In this document: positions 1 through 7,594 of the stretch, one piece after another | Position numbering within the stretch: position 1 is the stretch's first letter | Layout of the letters: the number at the start of each line of letters is the position of its first letter | Assembly: GCA_020636375.1 (NCBI GenBank) | Contig: JACJXZ010000002.1 | Location: forward strand, 1-64,000 | Length of the DNA: 64,000 nucleotides | Reading direction: 5' to 3' | Source of the DNA: Lewinellaceae bacterium | Lineage (GTDB): Bacteria; Bacteroidota; Bacteroidia; Chitinophagales; Saprospiraceae | Translations under genes and position numbers: made by a program | Notes under the pieces: model-generated | Databases searched by the model: none | What the model saw: only the letters and a program-made list of their open reading frames with translations | What the model was told of the DNA's origin: nothing

Positions 1-778
1 GAAGGAGCTCAGCGAGGACTACGGCATCAAGCTCTACGAGTACGGGGCGCGGTGGTATGACCCGGCTACGTCCCGCTTCACCTCGATCGACCGGTTCGCC
101 GAAAAGTATGCCTTCCAATCCCCTTACGCCTACGCCGCCAACAACCCGGTCAAGTTCATCGATGTCAATGGGGATAGTATAGGGGTTAACCTATTAAATA
201 GTGCTTCCCAAGAAGGTTTTGACGCCTTTTTTGCAACCAAGGAAGGGAAAGCATTTATTGGTCAATTTGCGGCCAAAGGGCAAACTGTAAACGGTTATAC
301 ATTCAAGGCCGATGGCAAATACCATACCCAAGGTATAGACTTGGTATACAGTGATCGAGATTTTGGAAAAGGAGAAGAAAGTACAGGTGCAGAAACAACA
401 GGTGGCACTAAAGGGGGGACGTTTATTGAGGGTAGGCTAAAGCTTGGGGTATCAATAAATACTACAGCGGAAGAAACATCGCTTATTGATAGGGTCACTG
501 CTGTTACTCATGAATCCTTCTTGCATGTTCAAGAGTATTCTTTTGATTATTCGGACAACAGGAAATTGGATTTTTCCCATGATCCGTTTTACAATAAAAC
601 CAAGAATAATAGCCCGAGCAGCCGTCATCATTTGATGTTTCATCATAAGCCGAACGCTTCAACAACTCACCCCCTGACAACAAAGGGACTGAGGGTGTTA
701 GAGAGCGTCAACAGCCGAAATAACCTGGGATATTCAAGAACTCAACTATGGAATAAGATATGGACTTTTTGGGATTAA
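1..778 (+). CDS. C-terminal end of an Rhs-family protein with variable tip 1 (5' end outside window)
   Basis: The open frame enters at base 2 and reads through to the stop at 776-778. The first ~55 residues are the conserved Rhs core end (LYEYGARWYDPATSRFTSID, then YAYAANNPVKFIDVNGDS), after which the sequence changes into a lineage-specific tip of about 200 residues. Base composition also changes: the core is GC-rich, the tip AT-rich, as expected for exchanged Rhs tips. The tip contains THESFLHVQEY, an HExxxH-like arrangement, followed by a His-rich stretch (RHHLMFHHK), so a metal-binding toxin domain is possible but not established. Rhs proteins are usually secreted or surface polymorphic toxins whose tip is the effector. 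The downstream lipoprotein gene overlaps the end by 19 bases, as toxin-immunity pairs often do. Either this is the end of a full Rhs gene or a displaced tip; the window does not tell. Confidence 0.8.
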   Translation, partial: KELSEDYGIKLYEYGARWYDPATSRFTSIDRFAEKYAFQSPYAYAANNPVKFIDVNGDSIGVNLLNSASQEGFDAFFATKEGKAFIGQFAAKGQTVNGYTFKADGKYHTQGIDLVYSDRDFGKGEESTGAETTGGTKGGTFIEGRLKLGVSINTTAEETSLIDRVTAVTHESFLHVQEYSFDYSDNRKLDFSHDPFYNKTKNNSPSSRHHLMFHHKPNASTTHPLTTKGLRVLESVNSRNNLGYSRTQLWNKIWTFWD

Positions 779-1362
779 GAATAGCAATCATTTGTTTAGT
801 CATAATGGGTTGTAGTACGCAAGGAGATCGTACTTACACTTTTATGAAATATAAGATAGGCAACCCTATTCCACTTGACACAATGGTCGTGAACATCAAG
901 AGAGATGTTTATTGTGTTGATTATGAAACACTTAAGCTTAATTCGCTAAACTGCTTTAAAATTGATGATAACCAAGAAAGATTGCGTATCAAACCTGAGC
1001 ATTGCCAAGTTGAAATGCAAATAGCCCTTAAGGTTGGAGAGGTAAGAGATATTGAATGCGAGCCAATATTCCCGTTCGTGGGTGAAAGGGTCACCGTACT
1101 TGACAAAAAGTTATTCTCTACAGGTGACACAGAATACACTGTTTTTAAACTATACAATGAGATTGGTTCTTCGGATCTCAAGAGCTCGACTGTATTTTGG
1201 GTACAAAATCACGGCATAGCCATGATTAAATTAAGCGAGGGTGAATATTTTGTAGTGGATAATTGGAAACCCGATTTGATCAAAAAAGTTAGAGAGGATT
1301 TGAATTTTTCAGAATTATGGCCAATCCCTGCTGCGCCGCCACCCCCAAATTTTGAAAATTAG
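760..1362 (+). CDS. Small lipoprotein, candidate immunity partner of Rhs tip 1
   Basis: This 200-residue protein begins with a short hydrophobic segment ending in VIMGCS, a good lipobox with Cys at about residue 18, so it should be a lipoprotein. The ATG lies inside the end of the Rhs tip (19-base overlap), indicating translational coupling. The body is AT-rich and beta-rich with no recognised domain, and the C-terminus ends in a Pro-rich run (PAAPPPPNFEN). Position directly behind a variable Rhs tip is the only argument for an immunity role; the family itself is not recognised. Confidence 0.7.
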   Translation: MDFLGLRIAIICLVIMGCSTQGDRTYTFMKYKIGNPIPLDTMVVNIKRDVYCVDYETLKLNSLNCFKIDDNQERLRIKPEHCQVEMQIALKVGEVRDIECEPIFPFVGERVTVLDKKLFSTGDTEYTVFKLYNEIGSSDLKSSTVFWVQNHGIAMIKLSEGEYFVVDNWKPDLIKKVREDLNFSELWPIPAAPPPPNFEN

Positions 1363-1711
1363 GAATACGCCAATCTCGTTTTCACATCCCTGAGCACCGC
1401 ATCGAGATTGTACAGGATACATTCCTTGTCCTTCGGAGGCAGGGAATTTATTCCCCGTTCGGCATGAACCACCCGCTTGCGCCCCACTTGTTTGCACAGT
1501 TCGTTACGACGTATCGTCGTACACGGCCCAAGGTACAGGGCTCCTGCCCTGTCTGGAAAGTATTACCGGCAGAGGAACCCCAGGCAAGCTACAGCTGTGA
1601 ACAACGCAGCCTAACAGGCCTGCCCTGCCCATTCCCTCCACAAATACCGCCTGGGGAGAAACGATAATCCGGAGAAAACCGTTAACTTTAGGATGCAAAA
1701 AAATAAGGCTT
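1363..1711. other. Intergenic stretch with an Rhs core scrap and a 50-bp repeat
   Basis: Bases around 1446-1500 can be read as YSPFGMNH, the motif that precedes the Rhs C-terminal repeat in intact proteins, but the reading frame is closed on both sides. The scrap runs directly into a 50-bp repeat (1501-1550). The remainder up to the antitoxin start shows no gene; the last 60 bases are richer in A and may carry the promoter of the toxin-antitoxin pair, although no clear consensus is present. Confidence 0.55.
1501..1550 (+). repeat. 50-bp dispersed repeat, copy 1 (copy 2 at 7360-7409)
   Basis: The two copies lie in the same orientation and differ at only a few positions. Each contains two small palindromes: TACGACGTATCGTCGTA and CAGGGCTCCTGCCCTG (copy 1 form). 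Both copies interrupt Rhs core fragments at similar places, so the unit may mark a recombination or insertion junction. A shorter scrap, TATCGTCGTACAC, is found near 4232. Confidence 0.75.
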
Positions 1712-1960
1712 ATGAGTACTGTTGAGATCAGGACGGAGATTGATTTATTCCTGGACCAAGTAGACGAAAGCTTCCTGAAAGTAGTGCATTCCATGTTGAA
1801 TGCTTATCTGGAAGAACAGAAGGACCCGGTCATCGGCTACGAGGCAGACGGCGCCCCAGTCCGGGCGAGTGAAGCCCGCCAGCAATTTGCTGAAGACCTC
1901 CGGAAACGAGATGAGTTCATGAGCCTGGAGGATTTTGAGAAAGAGCTGGAGTCCCGATGA
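1712..1960 (+). CDS. Antitoxin of a type II toxin-antitoxin pair
   Basis: An 82-residue acidic protein whose stop overlaps the start of the downstream RelE/ParE-like toxin (ATGA at 1957-1960). The N-terminal half (FLDQVDESFLKVVHSMLNAYLEEQ) is predicted helical, and the C-terminal half is charged with EDFEKELESR at the end, as in antitoxins whose tail wraps the toxin. Many Bacteroidota antitoxins of this type have this size and begin with a similar helix. It should repress its own operon and neutralise the toxin. The DNA-binding fold cannot be assigned with certainty. The pair lies inside the Rhs remnant region, consistent with mobile cargo. Confidence 0.75.
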   Translation: MSTVEIRTEIDLFLDQVDESFLKVVHSMLNAYLEEQKDPVIGYEADGAPVRASEARQQFAEDLRKRDEFMSLEDFEKELESR

Positions 1961-2283
1961 AAAAATACAAGGCCCAGCTTACCCCCAGGGCCCGGGCCAG
2001 CATTACCAGGATCATCAGCCGGCTGGAAACGGAAGCATCCGGGCCGGTTGCCCGAAAAGTCCGCCGGGGCCTTATGGAAGCCATACGCAAACTGAGAACC
2101 CTTCCGGAATCCCATCAGGTTTTTGAGGAGATCAGTGATGAGCAAACCGTTTATCGCCGTATGCTACAATGGGATTACAAGATAGTCTTTACGGTAAATA
2201 AAGATTTGCAGGAAGTGGTCGTTGTTCAGGTTTATCACAGCGCCAGAGGGCCGCAGTGGATTGATAGCCAGTTTAAGGAATGA
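1957..2283 (+). CDS. RelE/ParE-superfamily toxin
   Basis: A 108-residue basic protein of the size and layout of RelE/ParE toxins: two N-terminal helices (ARASITRIISRLE ... KVRRGLMEAIRKLRTLPES), then a beta-sheet with YRRMLQWDYKIVFTV and EVVVVQVYHSARGP. The motif YKIVF ... VVQVYHSARGP is typical of the ParE/RelE C-terminal strands, with H, R as candidate active or contact residues. Members either cut ribosome-bound mRNA (RelE) or poison gyrase (ParE); the sequence alone does not decide. The start overlaps the antitoxin stop by four bases, so the two are translationally coupled. Confidence 0.85.
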   Translation: MKKYKAQLTPRARASITRIISRLETEASGPVARKVRRGLMEAIRKLRTLPESHQVFEEISDEQTVYRRMLQWDYKIVFTVNKDLQEVVVVQVYHSARGPQWIDSQFKE

Positions 2284-2340
2284 CCCCAACTATTCCCGGC
2301 CAGCCATCTACTCCCGGCATACCCAAAAGAAAAATAGCAC

Positions 2341-3755
2341 GCGCTTTTTCCCCCACAGTGTCCTTGATTTGCCAAAACAGATCGGCCAAATGAGGCTGGT
2401 CTACGACGCTACGGGCATCAAGTACCTCGATGGGAAACTGGAAGCATAGCTGACGCGGCAAGGATTGATGGCCAACCCTTGCCAGTCACTATGTGCCGAC
2501 AATTATCGTCGGCACATCTATGCGCCGGACGGCCGCATGGTGGCGGAATATACCGGTGGGCAGATAACAAGGTACCGGGCGGAGTACTTCCACCAGGACC
2601 ATCTTGGTAACACCAGGCTCGTATTCTCCGACTTCAACCAGGACGGCATCGTGGGCCTGGGAGAAGACGACTCGGCTACGCCGCTGAATGAGCTGGAGAT
2701 TACGCAGGCTGGAGCGCACCGCCGTCGCCAGAGGCTATGGCGGTCAAAGAGCGGAAGTCCCGGAATTTATCGCCGGGAAAAGCCATTACTATCCGTTTGG
2801 CATGAACCACCTGGGGCCGTGCTTCGTCCGCCATAGCCCCTAAGGGCGAAGGCGGGCTTCGTGCACCGTAGCCTCGGCGAAGGCGTAGTACGAGACGGTG
2901 GCTCCGGCCGAAGCGCAGCGAAGGTCCCGTACCTGAAAGGTCGGGAAGAACAAGTACCTGTATAATGGCAAGGAGCTCAGCGCCGACTACGAGATCAACC
3001 TCTACGAGTATGGAGCAAGGTGGTACGAACCGGCCACGTCCCGCTTCACTTCCATCGACAGGTTCGCGGAAAAGTATGCTTTCCAGTCACCTTATTCCTA
3101 CGCCGCTAATAATCCAATCAGGTTCATTGATATCAACGGAGATTCAATAAAAGTTAACTTCATTGGTAATTTTTCTCAACATGCACAAAACAAGCTTTCT
3201 GGAATCATAAATAATGCCTTAGAAGGGCAATTTCGAGTAGCCTACAGGAATATCACTTATGACAAAAATAATGAAATAACTTCGGGTACTATGGTCATAT
3301 TGCCAGCGGAGGGAGGTGGAAACTTGAGTGAAATGTCGCTTCATGGGCAAGAGTTTCATAGGGAATTAACAGAAATTGCACATAGTGAGGGCAACGTTAA
3401 GATAAATATAGACTATGCAAGATCTGACGTACATACTGGCAATTTTGACAAGGAGACAATTGATGTAGCCGATGTGTTACAATTCAACAAAAAATTGTCA
3501 GAATTGGGTGGCACCCAAGCTGGGAAACTGATACATGAATTTAGAGAGCAGTATGGCAAACAAATATTAAGGGGGCATTTTAGATCGGCTCATGCATCGG
3601 GCATTCAGGCAGAGAATAATGTAAACCTAAGTATCAGGAGTGAGGGGAGAAGTGATAGAACTTCGGCTACACAGATTTTTACAGGTCCTGGAGGGACAGT
3701 CAAGAATAAGATAATTTTCCAGAACAGACCCGTCATCAAGGTGCTAAAACAATAA
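2341..3755 (+). pseudogene. Broken Rhs core with an intact-looking variable tip 2
   Basis: Rhs core pieces appear in succession but in different frames: PKQIGQMRLVYDATG (about 2367-2415), HIYAPDGRMVAEYTGG with HQDHLGNTRLVFSDFNQDG (2512-2655), then HYYPFGMNHLGP (about 2770-2820) after a frame change, and finally NKYLYNGKELSADYEINLYE with the core end (from 2949). From about 3145 the sequence becomes AT-rich and specific, running in one open frame to 3755. The tip contains KLIHEFREQYGKQ followed by RSAHASGIQAEN, a pattern seen in putative metallopeptidase-like Rhs tips, though the second zinc-binding His of HExxH is absent. Without its own start, tip 2 looks silent unless recombined onto a complete Rhs gene. 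Confidence 0.75.
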
Positions 3756-3759
3756 TGTT

Positions 3760-4140
3760 ATGAAAGGATTCATCAATGGGGCAATTCTTTTGATTATTAT
3801 TCTTTTTTCTTGTAGAACAAGTGATAATTGCGGTAACCGAAATGCAGTGGAAACCTTCAATAAGCACGTTAGGGCTATTGAAAAACATAAAGCCGGGCAA
3901 GCAATAGATGGCAAGGTTTATTTTTCTCTTTTTTTTCTTGAAACAGTTACAAATGCTAATAGTAGTGCCAGTTATGGAGATATTTCATATTATGAAAATC
4001 AAGACTCAATTGATAATGATATAGTGAGATGGAGGAATTGGCTTCAAGAAAATAAATGTGACTTGAACTTAGATAGCTTGAAAAAAATTGAAAAACACAT
4101 AAAAGAAACTAATCCTTGGATGGGGATGGAAACGGATTGA
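3760..4140 (+). CDS. Small lipoprotein, candidate immunity partner of Rhs tip 2
   Basis: A 126-residue protein starting four bases after the tip 2 stop. It has a hydrophobic N-terminus ending in ILFSC, a plausible lipobox with Cys near residue 18. The rest is mixed helical (ETFNKHVRAIEKHKAG ... LKKIEKHIKET), AT-rich and unrecognised. The arrangement (variable tip, then small lipoprotein) repeats that at 760-1362, which supports but does not prove an immunity function against a periplasmic or envelope-acting toxin. Confidence 0.65.
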   Translation: MKGFINGAILLIIILFSCRTSDNCGNRNAVETFNKHVRAIEKHKAGQAIDGKVYFSLFFLETVTNANSSASYGDISYYENQDSIDNDIVRWRNWLQENKCDLNLDSLKKIEKHIKETNPWMGMETD

Positions 4141-4254
4141 CTAAGCCCCCTCCGTGTTATCTATTTGGTATCGACTATTACTAACACTCTACCTGCACGG
4201 CTCATTAGAATACCGCAATAAGCGGCACAGGCTGTATCGTCGTACACATCCCCG

Positions 4255-4910
4255 GTGACGATGTACCTGGTGCAGTTGTGCGACGGCAACCGGATGTATA
4301 TCCTGGGCGCCAACCTGCTGTCCCAGCTAGAAGGCACCTACCTCATCCTGGACGAGCTGGTAATCGAATCGCCGGCTCAGGAATTCGACGTGGTGGTGAC
4401 GCAGCGCCGCCCCTTGTTCGCCATGAAGTTCGAAGAGTACGAGCCCAACGGCAATATCAAGGAGTTGCGCTGGAAAATCACCAACCGGGCGCCTAAGTAC
4501 TATACCTACAGCTACGATGCGCTCAACCGGGTAACCGGCGCCCCTTATGGGTTCCTGTACAGAAGCCCCAGCCAGGGCATCCTGGCTGTACAGTCCAACC
4601 AGTATGCCGCCCCCAGCTTTGGCTACGACGCGGTGGGCAATATCACCATAATACTCCCCTCGGGCACTAGAAGTGGTTTTTGTCTCTTTCTTTTTGCGCC
4701 CTGCTGCGTTGAAAATGCTCCCCGTAGCTACGGCTATGCCTGCGCTTTTCGCCTTGCAGGCCACAAAAATAAAATCGCCAAAATTTCACCTCTCATGCCC
4801 GAGGGGAGTATATCAAACGCATGGGCATGGTAGACGGCGCCAATTGCTTCGAGCCGAAAATGATCGATAACCTGAGCCTCACCTATGATGCTACGAGCAG
4901 CCGCTGAGCT
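4255..4910 (+). pseudogene. Rhs core fragment D, interrupted by a 161-bp insertion
   Basis: The frame from about 4255 gives Rhs repeat sequence (KFEEYEPNGNIKELRW, then YYTYSYDALNRVTGA and FGYDAVGNITI). At 4651 the reading is cut by a MITE-like element; after it, in another frame, IKRMGMVDGANCFEPKMIDN and LSLTYDATSSR continue the Rhs sequence. The fragment then meets the left end of the insertion sequence at 4917. No start or promoter is apparent, so it is a dead core piece. Confidence 0.8.
4651..4811. mobile_element. 161-bp MITE-like element in an Rhs fragment
   Basis: The left end ATACTCCCCTCGGGCA and the right end TGCCCGAGGGGAGTAT are perfect 16-bp inverted repeats, and similarity continues imperfectly inward for some 10 more bases. 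Removing exactly 4651-4811 rejoins the Rhs reading frame (GNITI then IKRMGM), which is strong evidence for an insertion. There is no coding capacity. The middle carries a small palindrome around CGTAGCTACG. Target duplication, if any, is too short to be certain. The mobilising transposase is not evident here. Confidence 0.8.
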
Positions 4911-4916
4911 GCAAAG

Positions 4917-7091
4917 GCCAATTTTCTGGTGACACTGCGTTGCTTTTTTTGACCGTACCTCCAGTACGCTCTTCAAAAAGGCGCCTTCCCGACACTTCGT
5001 GTACAGGGAATTTTCAGGCATAATTTATTATAGTTTCACTTAAAAACGAAATCTACTTTGAAATTGCATAACCAAGGGACTCTGGGGTCGATGCCGCTGC
5101 GGGCTAAGCGTTGAGGCAAACGGGTATAATGCTGGTGGAGCCCCAATTTTTCAGGCACGCCATAAAAAGTAATGACAATGGTGTCGTCCTTGACTTTGAG
5201 GCTGCCATCGAAATCCAGGAAGACGCTTTTGGCCAAGTGTTGAGCCGTCCATTGGCTGAAAGGCTGAGGCAGCAATTGCTTGAGCTCGAAACAGGCGGCT
5301 TGGGCTAACAGGGCAGCCGTTTGTTTAGCCAGGCGGACATTGAGGTTCATAGTAGCGGCGCGGTTCCATCCCATGTGGCCTTCAAAATTAAAGAAGTCCT
5401 CAATAGCCCAGCGTTTGGGGTAGTGTTGGCTGACTTGCAAGAAAGCCTCTTGGCTGGAAGTGGAAACAAAAGGTTTATAGGAAAACTTGGTCAACCCGGT
5501 TCTTTGAACGATAAGCTGAAAGGTTTGCTCATGGCCCTTGAATTGAAAAGGGGCGCTGGCCAGGGCATAGCCAGGCCAATGTTGTTTGAACTCCATGGCC
5601 GGGTAAAGCTGTCGGACGTGCTTGGCGTTAGGGGCAGGCACTATAATGTCGAAGCTGGGGTGCTCCAGGATAGTGCTTAGCAACTCTACGGTATAATGTT
5701 CCGTATCGGCAAAGCGCAAAGCCGAAGGCAGGCAATTTGCTCTAAAAAAGAAAGCAGCTGAGTGCTTGCCCTGGTACAGGAACGCCCCGGCGAAGCAATG
5801 CCGAAGCCAAAAGGCTGCCCGGACAAGGCATCGTTGCAAAAGAAGGTTTGCATCATTTTAGCGGCTTTTTCCCTGGGCATTTTCTTCTTGCGCGGCATGA
5901 TGCGGCCAGACTGGGTGACGATGCGGTGGGGGTCCAGGGCCAGGATGTTTGCTTCGTTGTAATGGCCTAATTGTTTCCTGCGCTGGTCAGAGGGCCAATT
6001 GCAAAGCCTGGGATTGTTCGATGTTTTGGCCATAGGACAGCTCATGGATTTGCTTGTCGGTTGGCAGGAAAGAAAGCCCGTTGGCGAGGGCAAAGCCTTG
6101 GTTGCACAGGGTATTCTTGGCTCTGATGCGGTTGGTGCAAATAGCCGCTTCATGAACCATCTGCAAGGCCATGCGGCAAGCCAGGCTATCTCCTGTCCCC
6201 AAGTATTGCTGCAGCATGGGCCAGGCGCCTAGCTTTAAATGGAAGGGAAGCAGGAGCATCAAGCCCAGGTGAGTGCCGGAAACGCGCTGGGCCAACTGCT
6301 GGCGCAAACGCCGCTCGTTAGACGAGGGGCTTATTTTTAGCCTGGCTTTGCGGCGCTTGCTTACCTGTTGCTCCACTACTGTTTGGCCTGGTTGAGGCGG
6401 CGGGTGCTTAAACAATTTTTTTTTCCAGCCCGTATTCGGCTAAAATGCGCCGTACGCTGCTGCGGCTGATTTTATGGCCCTCTTGGCGAAGCTTTTGAGC
6501 GATCGCCTCAGTGCTTTGGGCCGGATCTAAAAACTTGTAGCGGATGACAAGGTTCTTCACTGGCTCGGTGCGCACTGGCTTCGTTTTAGGGCCAGGTTTT
6601 TTGTTAACCAAAGCCTGGGAGCCTTCGGCCTTAAAGGCCTTGAGCAATTGGTGGTAGCGCTGCTCGGAATAGCCGTATCTTTGTGCGGCTTCCTTCGGGC
6701 CTAAGCCAGAGGCGCCTTCGGCGAGCATGAGCAATTTTTTGCCCGCTAAGTCGTCTTCGCGAAGGTTTAAAGTTTTAGCAAGGGAGCTGTCAGGCAAATG
6801 GGAGGCAGGAGGCATAAGCAATAGGGTTGGAAAACTAATCGAATATGAACATATATAAAATATACATACTTAAACGCCAAACACCAAAATTGGCTAACTA
6901 TTTGGCAATGAGGATTTGATGAAAAACAGCAATAATGTGAACGAAACACATATGTTCAAAATAAATTATTGTGCCGCTGTGCCGTAAATTTACGGATAAT
7001 GGATGTAATTTGAAAAGGCTAAAACAAATTATGCCTGAAAATTCCCTGCACACAGAGTGTACGGGACAAGTCGTTTCACCAGAAAATTGGC
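4917..7091. mobile_element. Degenerate insertion sequence with inverted ends
   Basis: Both ends carry GCCAATTTTCTGGTGA (4917-4932) and its complement (7076-7091). A second matching block follows further in: CAGGGAATTTTCAGGCATAA near 5004-5023 and its complement near 7030-7049. The left side has about 45 extra bases between the two blocks, containing a short hairpin, so it may hold a secondary insertion. A disrupted transposase gene on the minus strand lies between. The element separates Rhs fragments D and E, which appear to have been one piece before insertion. The family is not assigned from sequence alone. Confidence 0.75.
5036..6815 (-). pseudogene. Frameshifted DDE-type transposase
   Basis: Read from 6815 downward, the first frame (to 6408) encodes a helix-turn-helix region (GPKEAAQRYGYSEQRYHQLL, then SRSSVRRILAEYGLEKK). 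At a run of nine A residues (minus strand, around 6416-6424) the sense continues in another frame (KHPPPQPGQTVVEQQVSKRR), then changes frame again near 5990 (SDQRRKQLGHYNEANILALD) and near 5790 (YQGKHSAAFFFRANCLPSAL). Candidate DDE residues are Asp in ILALDPHRI, Asp in RFADTEHYT and Glu in WAIEDFFNFEGHMGWN. The A9 break could be a natural slippage site; the other two are ordinary frame breaks, so the gene is probably dead. ATG at 6815 is preferred over the TTG at 6821. Confidence 0.75.
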
Positions 7092-7099
7092 TCTTTTCG

Positions 7100-7359
7100 C
7101 TATCAAACCCGGCCTCCAAACATGCTCTATGACCCCCACAAGGGCTTGTCGATGCAGTACAATTTCCTTAATTTGCCTTCCGAGATCAGCCAAATGAGGC
7201 TGATCTACGACGCTACCGGCCGCAAGTGGTTCAAATACGGGGAGTTCGGCGTCACCGGCTACGCCTCGGGCATCGAGTACCATGACGGGAAACTGGAGGC
7301 CATCTACGCCCCGGATGACCGCATGGTGGCGGAGTATACGGGGGGTGCGATCACCTTGC
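7100..7359 (+). pseudogene. Rhs core fragment E
   Basis: The frame reads MLYDPHKGLSMQYNFLNLPS, then QMRLIYDATGRKWFKYGEFG and IYAPDDRMVAEYTGGAI, all Rhs core motifs that also occur in the fragment at 2367-2570. It begins just after the right end of the insertion sequence and is ended by the second copy of the 50-bp repeat at 7360. No tip follows. Confidence 0.8.
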
Positions 7360-7409
7360 TCGTTACGACGTATCGTCGTACACGGCCTAAAGTACAGGGC
7401 TTCTGCCCT
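7360..7409 (+). repeat. 50-bp dispersed repeat, copy 2
   Basis: Same orientation as the copy at 1501-1550, with substitutions such as GGCCTAAAG for GGCCCAAGG. It replaces the Rhs sequence directly after EYTGGAI. The following 185 bases up to the patatin start show no gene. Confidence 0.75.
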
Positions 7410-7568
7410 ACAAAACAAAGCAAAACCCTCTCCTCTACCCCCTTGTCAAAAAGGGTGTCTAAAAATACCACGCTGTCGCCCTACCCCTTCTTCATCAAAA
7501 ACCAACCCCACGTAGCTCGCTGTAGGGCCAGGTTTGAAGTCCCATCAGCGCCACATCCCCAAAACCCC

Positions 7569-7576
7569 TATCTTTG
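7569..7576 (+). promoter_or_regulatory. Possible -7 element of the patatin gene
   Basis: TATCTTTG matches the Bacteroidota -7 consensus TAnnTTTG and lies 18 bases before the ATG at 7595. The nearest TTTG at 7533-7536 is about 32 bases upstream, longer than the usual ~19-base spacing, so the -33 element is missing or different. Confidence 0.3.
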
Positions 7577-7594
7577 CCCCAAAACCCCAACGCT

